Positions 35,301 to 50,300 of a DNA stretch of 64,000 bases are shown here, in pieces. The notes under the pieces were generated by a model that was not told the origin of the DNA, did no database searches, and saw nothing but the letters and a program-made list of their open reading frames with translations. Position numbers and translations under genes: made by a program. The stretch is from Mercenaria mercenaria (taxonomy: Eukaryota; Mollusca; Bivalvia; Venerida; Veneridae), in the NCBI RefSeq assembly GCF_021730395.1, contig NC_069371.1, positions 72,694,001 through 72,758,000 of the forward strand, written 5' to 3'. Every line of letters starts with the position of its first letter. Positions within the stretch are counted from its first letter, which is position 1.

Positions 35301-38300
35301 GCCCTATGTTTGGGACAGGTTCACCTGCGACAGGAACAGCGTCGACTGTAAGCCCTAAGTTTGGGTCAGGTACTCCAGCGACCGGAATAGCATCGACTGT
35401 AAGCCCTATGTTTGGGACAGGTTCACCTGCGACAGGAACAGCGTCGACTGTAAGCCCTAAGTTTGGGTCAGGTACTCCAACGACCGGAATAGCATCGACA
35501 GTCAGTCCTAGTTTTAAGACTGGTTCACCAGCGACAGAATCAGCGTCGACTGTAAGCCCTGTGTTTGGGACAGGTTCACCGGAAACAGGAACATCGTCGA
35601 CTGTAAGCCCTGTGTTTGGTACAGGGACAACAGAGACGGGATCAGCGTCGAATGTAAGCCCTGTGTTTTGGGAAAGGTTCACCCTGCGACAGGAACAGCG
35701 TCGCGTAAGCTCTGTGTTTGGACAAAGTCCACCAAACCAAGGGCACAGCGTCGACTGTAAGCCCTCTGTTTGAAACAGGTTCACCAGCGACAGTAACAGC
35801 GTCGACTGTAAGCCCTGCGTTTGGGACAGGTCCAATTGCGACAGGAACAGCGTCGAATGTAAGCCCTGTGTTTGGGACAGGTACTCCAGCGACAGGAACA
35901 GAGTCGACTGTAAGCCCTATCATCGGGACAGGTTCACCAGCGACGAGAACAGCATCGACTGCGAACCCTGTGTTTGGGACAGGTTCATCAGCGAAAATAA
36001 CAGTGCCGACTGTCAGTCCCGGTTTAGAGACAGGTTCACCAGCGTCAGGAACAGCGCCGACTGTCAGTCCTGGTTTTGAAACAGATTCACCAGCGACAGT
36101 GGCAGCGTCGACTGTAAGCCCTATGTTTGGGACAGGTTCACCAGCGACAGTGGCAGCGTCGACTGTAAGCCCTATGTTTGGGACAGGTTCACCAGTGACA
36201 GAAACAGCGTCGACTGTAAGCCCTATGTTTGGGACAGATTCACCAGCGACAGGAACAGCGTCGACAGTAAGCACTATGTTTAGGACGGGTTCACAAGTGA
36301 CAGAAACAGCGTCGACTGTAAGCCCTATGTTTGGGACAGGTTCACTTGCGACAGGAACAACGCCGACTGTCAGTCCTCGTTTTGAGACAGGTTCACCAGC
36401 GACAGGGACAGAGTCAACTGTCAATCTTATGTTTGGGACAGGTTCACAAGCGACAAGAACAGCGCCAACTGTGAGTCCCGGTTTTGAGACAGGTTCACCA
36501 GCGACAGGAACAGGGTCGACTATAAGCCCTGTTTTTGGGACAGGTTCACCAGCGACAGGAACAGGGTCGGCTATAAGTCCTGGTTTTGAGACAGGTTCAC
36601 CAGCGACAGGAACAGGGTCGACTATAAGTCCTGGTTTTGAGACAGGTTCACCAGCGACAGGAACAGGGTCGACTATAAGCCCTGTTTTTGGGACAGGTTC
36701 ACCAGCGACAGGAACAACGTCGACTGTCAGTCCTGTGTTTGGGACAGGTTCACTTGCGACAGCGCCAACTGAGAGTCCTGGTTTTGAGACAGGTTCACCA
36801 GCGACAGGAACAGGGCTGACTATAAGCCCTGTTTTTGGGACAGGTTCACTTGCGACAGGAACAACGCCGACTGTCAGTCCTGGTTTTGAAACAGGTTCAC
36901 CAGCGACAGGAACAACCCCGACTGTCAGTCCTGTGTTTGGGACAGGTTCACTGGCGACAGCCCCCGTCGACTGTCATCCCCGTATTGAGACATCCACTCC
37001 GGCGACAGGGACTTGGGTCAACAGTCAGTGCCAGATTTGAAACTGTCACGTCTGGTTTCGGAACACCAAACGAATCATATTCCGTAGTACATACAACGAC
37101 AACTGCCATGCCTGAGCCCAATTTTCATTTTCCAGATAAGTCAATATGCGTGAGTATAAAAGTGTACACATTTTATTTAAACTTAGTTCATGGATAAAAA
37201 TATTACTGAGTTTTAAGAAATTAGTTTTTACATTCAATATGGTGAAGTATTGCTTTTTTACCTCGTGTTTTTTAATTGGGATTTATATTATAACATATAT
37301 TATTTAATTTTGTATCGTAATCATGGGGTATATATATATACGTTACTTTATTAGTTACACATTGGCCTTTGACAGGTCGTATGGGGATGTTGCACATTTC
37401 ATCTCCCCTAATGAACAGACTAAATCAAAGTGGTCCTACCATCGAAAATGCGGTTTGGTGCTTCCTATGCATTGAAAATATATTTCGTGTAGATTTGATT
37501 AACTTTCTCAACTGTTACAGTAGTATTACCTGCTGCACGACTACTATCCGACAGACTGTCTTATGACTGCCGAGTATTTGCCTTAAAAATAAGCCCACCC
37601 CCATCCGCTTTGATTTAATGTTCGTATTTCTGGTCCTTTAAACTCATAGAGTTCAGTCATTTTAATTTTTAACAAAAGTACGCTTTAGCCAGTCTAGGAG
37701 TGATTGGTGTAACAGTTTACTTTTCATTAACTCAGACTTCTATTGTTTTGTATTCTTACGTTCTTGACTGCCAACTGTCCTTTTTATAAACTTGTTTCAG
37801 ACACAATAATGTATCTTTGCCAATTTCTACAAATCCATTCAATCTTGTCTCGGACTGGTATTTTCTTAAAGATTTTAAAGTTATCGCATAAATATATAGA
37901 AACGATTTCTGTTAACAGTTCTATTAAAAGGTGACTAGAGCAAAGTTATCTAATCTAATTTCTCCATTTACAGTTTTATGCCGAGAGAAAATGGGTATAG
38001 AGAAAGGTTACATCAAACAAAGTATGATTACAGTTTCATCATCACGTGACGGCAACGTAAGCCCGCATAACTCCGCCCTCAACAGTCCGGGGGCGTGGCT
38101 TGCAAACAGAAATGATGGAACTCAATATATCCAGGTATTCTAATACTAGAATTTAATGTTACTGGCTCAATTAAAACTCGTATTATAATGTATTTGTATC
38201 CGACTCTACATAAATCGTCAATGCATAGTTTTGGACACTACATTTTTTGGGCAAAATGAAAACTTGACGAAAATCAATTATCAAAATATATTTCTAATGT

Positions 38301-41300
38301 CATGCAACAAAACACTTATTGTTTATGGTTTGCTTATGGATAGACAAAACTATTGCCCAAGTAAAGGAAGGATATTCATTCATATGTTATCGGGCCATAG
38401 TTTGTACAACATGGCTACTAAATTTGTTCGAGCAAAAGTCAAACTTTGAAGAAGAACATTAATTTTATTGCATATATCATCTATTAAAACATTCATTCGG
38501 TCCACAAGAAATAGTCTAAAAATCCAGTCAATAAGTTGATATTTTTCTTGAGCATTTGAGTCTCAAAAATAATAGCACTGTTAACCATAAAAGATAATAC
38601 CTTACCTTTATCTTGTATTTCTAGGTGAAATTTCTGTCTCCACAAATCCTGACTGGTCTGATTACCCAAGGAAATGCACAGACTAATTCCTTTGTTACAT
38701 CGTACGCAATCTACTTCTCTAGTGATGGATTCCAATGGACACCATACACTGAAGTTGGACATGAAAAGGTAATTTAGCGTAAATATTACATATTCAGCTA
38801 CATGGTTAGAGCAAAAAACTCCATATGTGTAGAACAAAGCATCGTCTGGCAGACACTCGATAAAGAAGCAGAAGGTCACATGAAAACATGAATGAAAACT
38901 CTATGGTGAACTGGGCTGTCGCGACTCATGAAAAGTTACTGACATGTCACAGTTTGTGGTAGAGTTACAGGAAGTTAAACTGCTTTTGATCTGCTCATTC
39001 TGTACGATCGTTTATTAATTTGGTAATTCTGCCTCGGGGCACGGTTAGTATAGTTCAACTCCTAAGTGGTTAAGATATCAAAAGTAGTTTACTGGTTAAC
39101 AATAGAGCGTCGTTAACTGAAGTACCCATATATTAAATGGATATATAATCTGAAGTGTTTCAATAATTCTTAATACATATTTGTTTTAAAACATAGTCAA
39201 AATATGAAGGCGTGTTTTATATAAATAGGTCGTATTTTTATGATTGTGGATACAAACGATTTGATAACACAGATATAATCTATATAGAAATACACGTATG
39301 ATGCTTTCGGTTGCTGTGCTTTTTACTGGACGTTTCGATTTTATATCCACATGAGCTTTTTAGTGTGGCAAAAGAACGCTCAACAAAAAGCAAAGCTAGA
39401 TAAAATAATCATCATATTAAGAATTGCTGTCACGACTAAAAAAAAAATGATAAAAAGCTTGATTCATAAAAATTACAAATGAAACTTTTGAATTGCTTCA
39501 TTTTTAACTGTTTACTAACAGGTGTTTCAAGCTAACACAGACGGACATTCCAAAGCAACCAACTGGTTCGAGCATGCTATTCGGGCGCAATATATCAGAG
39601 TTGTACCAAGAACTTGGCAGGGAGGAATAACAATGAGACTCGAATTACTTGGTTGTTATCAGGGTTCTACAAGTAAGTCAGTTGATATTAAAACTTTTTC
39701 AAAACATGAAACAATTTGTACGAAAGAAAATCATTGCATTTAAAGATCATTGTTAAACCTTTATATTTTTTTCTATATATTAACATGCAATATTATTAGT
39801 TAATGTTATCACTATTCTGTAGCCATTTTACCGCCGCCGACAAGACAGCCTCATCCGTCGTCAACCACTAATAGTACCAACGCTCATCACGAAACGACAC
39901 AACCAGTCAATACAACTGGATATAGTCACTTGACCCCCTGTTTTCACGGTTTAGATATATCTGCCTGTCCGACAGAGGGTTGTGAAGACGGATTGTTTTG
40001 TGACGGTCTGAAATGTGTGAAGAAAGAAGAATGCACTTGTATGGTCGACGGTCAAATAGTTCTGGTAAATGGATAATATGCATTACTTTGTTACATTCTT
40101 AGTATATGTCAAATAATATCATATTTATAGTAAATTATAAAGGCAGCCATATATGAAGGTAAATATAAAGAAAAGCTTCGAATGATAATCAATATTAAAA
40201 ATTTTGACATTTTTTTAGAAAACAATAGCTCATACACTCAAAACTTCCACACGTACATTACCGGGTTAACCTATTCATATTTTACCTATATTTTTATTCA
40301 AATAGCCTGGGAGATTCAAGGAAAGTAGCACTTGTGACACGTGCAGGTGTGTAGCTGGTGAGATCACGTGCTCACCTTTCAGATGTCCTCAATGCGATCA
40401 CGTAAGTTTAAAAATCTTGTCTCTGAATTGTTTCTTTTGAAGCTAATCTATCTACAGCTGCATTAATTGTAACCCAGTGTAATTTTGGTGAATATAACAT
40501 AACAAAGCATTTAAAAATTTGTTAAAAAAAAATGTCATGGTCGATATAACATAACAAAGCATTTAAAAAATTGTTATATTATATGCCGATCACCAGACAA
40601 GTTCATTTTACCTCCAGGAACATATGACTGATGCAATTTCTTATTCATTACTATTACTATGTTAGGTGGAAATCATAGGTCAAAACAAAAGGAAAAGAAA
40701 ATCATACATTTACTGTAACGAGTCTTATAAACTTGTACTTTCCTACCAGTTCATAAATATATGGAATGCCGTATTCACGTATAAAATGGCAACCGTTACT
40801 TTTCCTGTTAAAATCACTTTAGATATTTAAATTACTGTCTTTGGCTGATCAACCTAAAACTGACTATTGCATAAAAATCTTAGTATATTTAAGGAGAATT
40901 TCGTTCCGTTTTCAGGGCCTTTCTATGAGTGTTAACAAAACAACATGCGAGTGTGGGTGCGAAGCCTGCGAAATAGGTCAATACCGTTGTGGAAGTGGAG
41001 TGTGTATTGCCAACAGTCACCGGTGTGATGGAATCATAGATTGTATAGATGACGAAATTGGCTGTGGTGTGTACCTAACTAGATACCGACCATCTTCTTA
41101 GAAAATACGTCGAATTTACTTAACACATGCATATCCATATACTATAAATTTGATAAATGCAAATCTACAGGCAGTTAAACCGTCAAGCTCCTCACAGCGG
41201 TTATCTTCCCTTGCGTTCGTTCATTATATACCGGTAAGGGGAGGTAATTACTGCGGGGAGTTTGTGAAACCGTAGTGACACTCGGTACTTTCCGTGACAT

Positions 41301-44300
41301 TACGTATTCTCATAGGCAGTTCGGAATTCATCGGACCAAAAATATAGCAACTCTCCGTAAAAGCTGAAGAATTCCGAAATCGCATACGCAGATTCCGTAA
41401 TTTGAGGATTTTCATTACTGCTGGTTTCGGTCATTGGCTAAACAGTATAATTTTGACCACGCACTTTAAACTAGTGTAGTCTAGAATGAATTCAAATGTT
41501 CATACATCCAAATTAATTTTATTTTCTAGAAACATTGAAGAAAACAATTGCAAAATATTATTTTAGTATCTTTGTTTCTAAATATTCCATAATTATAGCT
41601 TATCAAAAATGGAAAATATGAACAATAAATAAAAATTATGAATTGTTTTTAGCATCTACACCAATGTTTACACCTCCACTTGGCAACACGGCAACCCCGA
41701 CGATCGAGCCCCACACCGGTATGCACGACAACCCAACCACAAAACAGCATTCTACTATTACTCAGGAGCCGGGTATGGTTACTGCATAGTGCTTACATTA
41801 TTTAAGTTTTAAAACAACTATCGACTTGAGATAGAGCCTGCTTTTTGTAGTGAAGTAAGCCATGAAATTGGCGGTTATAAAAAACTGTTGATTTTATATC
41901 AAAGAAACTGTCTATATCTTATCAGTTAAACATCATCTACGTAAAATGCTGTGTTACAGTTAACAAAAACTTATAATATTTTTAGATGCGAACTAATTGC
42001 GTAATATTATTTAATGCAGTCACATTATTTAATGCTGTCACATACATCTTGATGTACTGAATATATGTTCAAAAACCCACACATGTAAAAAGAGTCAATA
42101 TGAGTACACTAAATGTAGCCGAAATAAGTGTGCGTTTTATAATATGTATGGTCTGAACAACCCAGTCATTGATTTCTAAATAGTACGCTCTTCATTGTAT
42201 AATTTTGAAACAAAACTTTTTATTTGCTTGCTCATGTTTCAAAGTCGTTGGTCTGTTTGTTTTATTCAAGACCTGCTTGTTTTCAATGCCATATCAAAGT
42301 TGTTGGTCTACTTGCTTTATTCGCGTGTTCAAGTCCCCGGTTTGCTTACTTACTTAATAAATTTCAGCGCCATGTGAAAGTCGATGGTCGGCTTTCTTCA
42401 ACCGTGACAAACCTGACACCGGTGACGGAGACAGGGAGATGCTGTCAAAGAATGAACTTAATTCTTTCTGTGGAAATGGAAAAATAACAGGGATTGAATG
42501 TGCAACTTCTAATGGTAAACATCTTACACCATTGTGTAGAATAAATAGGCACATGTCATTGTAATGCGCCGTTTAGGGATAGACACATACTAGTGTAATG
42601 CGATGTTTAGGAATAGGCACACACCAGTATAATGCGCTATTTAGGAATAGACACATTCCAGTGTAATGCGCCATTTAGGAATAGACACATACCAGTGTAA
42701 TGCGCTGTTTATGTATAGGCACAAACCAGTGTAATGCGCTGTTTAGGAATAGACACATACCAGTGTAATGCGCTGTTTAGGAATAGGCACATACCAGTGT
42801 GATGCGCTGTTTAGGAATTGTACATACCAGTGTAATGCGATGTTTAGGAAAATGGTCTGATAACATACGTTGTGTTTTTGTTGTTGATGTTGTTGGAGTT
42901 TTTAGATATGAATAGCATATGAATACAAATAGTTGGTTTATTTGCATTTTTATTTTGTTATATCAAATCTGTCTAAACGCCAAAAGGCCTTAGCACGGTG
43001 TAAACAAAATGGATATTTTCTGTATGTTTTATATGAATATTTAAAAGCAGATTTCCATCTTTTATTCTACATTTTGTGAGCTAAAAGGACTATTTTGTTT
43101 TGATTTAGGTATACCGTCATACAGTACAGGGGAGATTATGCAGTGTAGTATCGAGGGCGGTTCTGTCTGCCTGAACGACGATAATTTCCCTGTACCATGC
43201 AGTGACTACAAGATCAGATACTTTTGTACCTGTGCCGGTAAATACACGACCTATCCCTTTTGTTGTTTGGTTTGATGCCAATTTCAACATTTTTTAATTA
43301 ATGTAAAATGGTAAGAGATTACAGCTGCCGCTGCTGAATCATCTGACAATTTCCCACTAGACAGCGGGGGATAAATCGCCTGTTCTAAACATAAAGTTAA
43401 AGCATTCATCGCTCTCTGTCTGAAAACCGTTAGACTTAGATGTATCAATATGTTTTGAAACTTCGTACAACAACACTTCTACTGAAATCCTATTCTTCTA
43501 TTATAGTAAATAGTTGAGTTTGGTCTTTTCAACTTAATATTGCTTGTGAAACTAATGAGAGGCGCTAATTCATAATATCTTTAAAATTTTATCTTATATA
43601 ACAAATTTGCACCAACAGTTCGCGAATATTACTTGCTGCAAAAGTTATTACGCGGTATACAATTGAAAAATACGAAACTATATCTAACATGAAATGTGTG
43701 TTTCAGAGTCTACAACAATTGCACCTGGACCGGAAACAACTGCCACACCGGTATCGGAGACAAGTGGCACAGTTCCTATTATTTGGCCTACAACTGATCA
43801 TAACCTTTCACCAAACCGAACCTCAACAAATGCAGTTCCATCAGGTTTGTTGTGATATGATCTACATTTTATGCTGTTATTTATTTTTCCAAAAGTAAAG
43901 ACGCCCATCTTTATTCATAGATTTTACATCTTCAGCTCTCTTATTGTTCCAACATGATTTCGAATTTCAGAGTAAATGGACAATTATTTTTGTACCCCCC
44001 AACAACAAAGTTGTAAGGGGGGTATACTAGTTTCAGGTTGTCTGTCTGTCCGTTCGTCCGTCCGTCTGTCCGTAGACACAATCTTGTACGCACCATCTCT
44101 CCTCATCCCCTTGACACAATTTATTGAAACTTCACACAAGTGATCAGTAATAACAGTAGTTGTGTTTGTGGTGTGCACGTCTGAGTGCTGTGAGTTTCGT
44201 TTTACGGAGGCTGCGATTTTGGTACGTGGCATTCCCTGTTTGATATTTGTCTTTGTTTTTGTGCATGGGGCATGTTAGGTTCTTTCAGAAAAAAAATTTG

Positions 44301-47300
44301 CAGAGTAATAGGACTTTGTTTTTTGTTACTATACTATATACATAGACACAATCTTGTGCGCACCATCTCTCCTCATCCCCTCGACACAATTCAATGAAAC
44401 TTCACACAAGTGATCAGTACCAACAGTACTTGTGCATAGGGCATGTTAGGTTCTTTCAGAAAAAAAAATGTGCAGAGTTACGGGACTTTGTTTTTTGTTA
44501 CTTTACTTATATACATAGAAACAATCTTGTGCGCACCATCTCCTCATCCGCTTGATACAATTTAATGAAACTTCACACAAGTGATCAGTAAAACAGTAGT
44601 TGTACATGGGCATGGTAGTTTATTTCACAACAAAAATTGCAAGTTACGGGACTTTGTTTCTATTTAACTTACTAGGTAATATAGTCTGCATATGACAAAT
44701 CTTGTGCGCGCCTAATCTTCCGAACCTTTGACACTCAATTTTACTGAAACTTACACAAGTGATCAGTACAACCCTAGTTGTGCATGGTACATGTTACGTT
44801 CTTTTAGATTAATATCCTGCGGTAGTTATTGGGACTTTGTTTTTGTTACTATACTGTATACATCTGTTATATTCATACGTCACTTAATTAGAATCTTGTG
44901 TGCGTCAATTGCAATGTACTTAAATGTGTCCAGTTGCATGCACGGGGGATAACATTCATCACCTTTAGTGATAGCTCTAGTTTCAAAGTTCTTTGGCAGA
45001 TAGTTTTAACGTTAATGTTGAGCGAGCAATTCATTATGATTAGGTATTACTCTAAATTATATTTTTAACAGTCACAGAAAGGACAAACTTGTGTGGCCCA
45101 TCCAACAGACAAATAGGGTCACAGTTACCGTTCCAAAACAGTTCTCAACAGACAATTTATGGGGTCAACAGTTACCGTTCAAACAGTTCCCCAACAGACA
45201 AATATGGGTCACCAGTTACCGTTCCAAACAGTTCCTCAACAGGTAAATGTCTAAGCATTCAAATAAGAAGAAACATCACTAGATTGGTCTTAAATAACTT
45301 ATAGTTTCACATTATTTAGGGTGTGTGTAATATACTTAAATCAAAAATTAAAAATGGGAATCATTATCGCTTCTGAAAACGTTTTTATTTTCTGTCAGTG
45401 TTTTTTTTTATTTTACCTTCACTACTTACTTTGTATGATACTTACTTATTTTTATTAACTCATTTTGTGTTTTCATAGTTTCTGTGGACACAGCAACGTC
45501 ATCATCATTAATTCAAGAAAAATGACTAAAACACGAATTGTTTGATGTATTTATTTAATATGGTTTGGTTCGGCATATGGTTGTCATGGCTGGGTGAAGA
45601 AAAATGTATGTCAATGATTGTAAATGTTAAATGTAAATTGAAACTGAATGTTCTTTCCCCAGAAATGACCGCAAGTGTTTTTATAATAGTAAATACACAA
45701 GCTATAATTTAGAAAATATTTTCCTTGTCCAAGCGAAGTTGGAAGTACGAGAAATATACAATATTTCAATTTAATAACGTGATTTATATCATAATATTAT
45801 AGTTACAGGTTCCACAACTGCGACCCCAGTAATCGCTAAGAGCAGCACGGTTACTGCCCCTGTTTTCTGCAAGAGCCGCTGGTCCTCGTGGATAAACAAA
45901 GACCGACCTACAACGGGTGACGGAGATAGAGAGGTGACTATGTTTGAATGATTAATTCGATCACTAGCGATTTCAATGATCAAACATTTTAAACGATAGA
46001 TACGAGCCATCTTTTGTGAGACATAGTAGGCGTCTTCAAATCTGTTGTCTTGGATGCTGACATCAACAATCTTTTTCTAAAATATATACAACTTCTGCAA
46101 TCACAAATTGGTATTCATTTTTTTAAACGTAACTATTGAAATGGTGTTAGACATTTTATGTTCTTGAAATTATTCATTCCTTTGTTAAATTCGTTCAGAT
46201 TATTCATGTTATTGTCATATGGCTCGAACACGGAACTCCTGGCATACAGGGCAAGTGCTGTTTGGTTTAGTTAACAGGCGGACTGACACATATATTCTTC
46301 CCTTTCAAGACAGAGTCCGTTCCTTGATACTAAACTGACTTTGTACAACTACATGATTTCTATTCAACAGTTATGGTCAAAGACAGAAAAGGAAGCTTTT
46401 TGTGGTCAGGGATATATCACCGGTATAGAATGTGTCTCGGACAGCGGAATACCTTCATACAGCACAGGGGAGATAATGCAATGTTCTATCGAAGGTGGAT
46501 CTGTTTGTTTGAACGCTGACAACTTCCCGGTTGCATGCAGTGACTATAAAATTAGATATTTCTGTACATGTTCTGGTAAGCAACAATATGATATGCTTTT
46601 TATTTTAACAGTAAATTTGTAATAGTATACTATGATGACCGAAAATGCTTAAGAGGCGTGAGTTTAAAACGTCCGGCAATAATTGTCAAGAACTTTACAT
46701 CTCACATAGTTTCATACAAAAAAGGGTTTAGTAAATTTGGCATATATTCAGAAATCTACACTTACATTTCTGACTTGTTATGGAAAGATGTTTGGCGATT
46801 CGTTTATTTTCTATATTCAGTGAAGAATTTTATTCTGGCGTACTTTAATTTCTTTTGTAACTAAGATTCATGTGCTATGATTATTATAGATACACAGACA
46901 CCCGTACCGAGCACACCAGTATCAGGAAATCACCCACCTACTTTGCAGACGACAAAGAAACCGCCGTATGGAGGTGAGGAATTGAAAAAAATGTTTTCAC
47001 TACTTGACCTTTCGTTTGAAAAAAAATCGGTTCTAACTTGACGCTTATTTAATAAAACAAGCAAGTTGAATAACACACTAAATCGCTCAAAGCAATCTTT
47101 TAGCTTACTAGTACTTCTACATGCTATCAACATTGAGTTACCTTTCTTGTACCAATGTTTATTTTTCACATTATCTTTTTCCCCAGATCAACACGCTACT
47201 CAGACATTGCCTCAGTACTTATCAACTAAAACACACCAAAGCACTACCATGCTGGTTCCAGTAATGTGCAAGGAGGGCTGGTCAACTTGGATTAACCGGG

Positions 47301-50300
47301 ACTCGCCAAACAATGGAACCGGTGACATTGAAAGAATGACACAGCGTGAAATGAGCAACTTTTGTTCTGGAGGTAGAATGTCCGAGATTGAGTGTATAAC
47401 GTCATCCGGAATACCCTCGTACAGTACCGGCGAGATCATATCATGCTCGGTAAATAACGGACTGGAATGCCTGAATGAAAACAACTTCCCTGTAACTTGC
47501 AGCGACTACAAAGTCCGATATTTACTGTCTGTGTTGGTAAGATCCCCCCCCCCCCTTAATATTGTGTTGGCCCCCACGCTGTTACAGCAGAAGCCCCAAT
47601 CCCATATATTCAAGAACCCATTAGACCCAAATAAATAAAAGCCTAAGTACCACCGTGAGACTCACTCATCACGCGGATCACTACTCCTCTCCGCCTTAAT
47701 AACCTACCAAGGCCCCTCGCACTCTTGCACGCGTCGCAAATGCAACACGTCTTTCCTTCCTGTATCGAGTTCCCAATCGCGAATATTCGGATTATTTCTT
47801 TATACACTATCTTGATATGTTTAAGGGTTTTAATATGAGATAAAAATACGCTTAATTACATTATATTAGCACAGTTATGTCAAAAATGGTATAACTTGTC
47901 CTTAATCAGATGCTGGTATATTGCAGTAAATTATTTTCTTCAATGATAATGCCAACGTTAATCCTAGTCTTAATAAATAAATGTATAAAATCGTCTGTTT
48001 AAGATATAAAGTAGGAAAAAATGCACACTTCTTAAATATATAGATTAATCAAAATCATTGATTTTTTATGATTATTCACAGGAGTTCCAACATTACCTCC
48101 GCCCAGAATATCAACAGAACGCCCGACACTTTCACCACCAACAGGATCAACACAGAAACCGGAAGTAATAAGTACGTATTCGCTGTCATCGAAATAAATA
48201 CCTACATACAAACACTAAATATATACCTGTAGTAACTGGAATCACTATGATGATTTCAGAAGGTAAATTTAATGTTTTATTTTTCGTTAATCCTCCAAAT
48301 AATAACTTTCTACCCCCGTCAATTCTGCTCTTATGTTTAAACACACACATGTATATACAGTATACCTAAAGATAGATACTCCCCCCACACCCCTGACATA
48401 CCCATTTGCGCAAACCCATCTATACCCCGTTACAGCATATCACGTTCCCTCCCCTCTTGACATCTCGTATCGCGATATATTTAACCAAAGACACACTATG
48501 TTTATTATAATAGCCTCTGACCTCAAGTCCCCCATATGCTCCCCCCCCCGTCAGACTCGAGATGTAAGCCACATCGTTGATTGCGTGTGACTGCAGAGAA
48601 CTAAACTCTACCTGCACACACCTCCCTCTGATATGCATCTACTCATCTTTGCGCATCGCGTCCCTACTCGCACACATGCACAAGCAGACGTCACAATCAT
48701 ACAACGGATCACCAATGCCTAACCAACATTACAGAAATACCTGGTAACTACACTTATATTTGAATCCAAAAGATTTGGTAAAAACAGGTTTAGGTCTTAA
48801 GATTTTGTACCAAGCTATGAAGAATAAGAGGACATCAAAGCTAAAGTGTCGGAACAAGAGATCAAAGCTAAATGTTGGAACAAGACACCAAGAAGTATCT
48901 GAATAAAGTTACTTTAAAGCCAACTGTACGAGTTTTACAACTGTAAAATTATGTATTTGTCATTTGTCAAGTCCAATCAATTCCCAATTGGCTTGGTCTA
49001 GTACTTATTTTATTTGTGCGTTATTTCTTTTTGTTTTTCGATAGAATAAAACTTATTCCATAAATGTTCTTTAACCTTCAGTTACTCAAACACTGCCACA
49101 ATCATTATCGACAAAAGCACGCCCAAGCGCTACCATGCTAGTTCCAGTAATGTGCAAGGAGGGCTGGTCAACTTGGATTAACCGGGACTCGCCAAACAAT
49201 GGAACCGGTGACATTGAAAGAATGACACAGCATGAAATGAGCAACTTTTGTTCTGGAGGTAGAAATATGTCCGAGGATTGAGTGTATAACGGAAACCGGC
49301 ATACCTGTACAGTACCGGGAGAGCTTTACTCATGCTCGGTAAAATAACGGGATGGAATGTCTGAATGGAAAAACAACTTCCCTGTAAGTGCAGCGACTAA
49401 AGTCCGGATATTACTGCTTCCTGTGTGGTAAGGAAATAAAATGGTTTGGCTTTTGCGTTTAAAGAAATTTCAATTCAAGGCTTATAATACAACATGTTTA
49501 TTTTGAGTCTAGAGAAAAATGTCCATTTGCAAATAGTACGCAGTGGTATAACCGTATTATTATGTTTTTAACAATCATAATGTCCATTCAAAGATTTTTT
49601 ATATGATACAAAAGTAACTCTGAAAAAAAGTTTAATTTTAAATAAATTGTATTACCAAAGTTAATTTTAAAAATAAAAATGGTGTGGAACCAATTTGCAC
49701 ACGTTTTCAAAATAAGAATCAACCCGTTAATGGAACAAAAATCATTGTTTGTTTCTTCTATTCACAGGAGTTCCAACATTACCTCCGCCCAGAATATCGA
49801 CAGACCGCCCGACACTTTCACCACCAACAGGATCAACACAAAAACCGGATGTAATAAGTATGTATTCTCTGTCACCAAATAAAATACATGCATCAAGCGA
49901 TAAATGTATGGCCTGTTGTTGTTCTGGAATCATCTACATGATTATTTTAGAAGTATTTATTTGTTGTCTTTTTTCGTATTCGTTTACTATTTTGATATAC
50001 ATTCGTTAAGTTTTGCCGGAGATATTGGTCTCTCGGCCTGCGTTGGTGGTCGTTCTAATTGCATTTCTTCGATAGCATAGTGTTAGTTTTAAAACATCAG
50101 ACACAATGTCACATGTTAGGACATATCATATTTATATTTTAGGTCCAAATACAATAACAGCAGCCGACAAAACAACAACGGATCATCCAATGCCTAACCA
50201 CATTACAAAAATACCTGGTAATTATAAATACTCGTACATGTATCCTTTGAACCAAATAGATTTGAAAGAGGTATAACTCTGAAACAAAGAACATTTTCGA

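Noticed and set aside
34936-36424. Long minus-strand frames (299 and 260 residues) with [15 protein letters not shown]-type repeats
   Set aside because: They are the antisense reading of the Ser/Thr/Pro array. They have no splice context, no signal peptide and no flanking domain, whereas the sense frame joins a secreted modular protein.
37376-37566. Exon after a TTGACAG acceptor between the repeat domain and F5/8C
   Set aside because: The encoded residues match no module of this protein and no good in-phase donor was found.
42544-42850. Regularly spaced 34-bp units resembling a CRISPR array
   Set aside because: There are no unique spacers between units. It is a contiguous minisatellite in an intron of a eukaryotic gene.
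48690-48760. Extra Thr-linker exon copy (ACAACGGATCACCAATGCC)
   Set aside because: It matches exon 50143-50217 but lacks a usable acceptor and matching 5' half. I treat it as the damaged counterpart within the duplicated unit.
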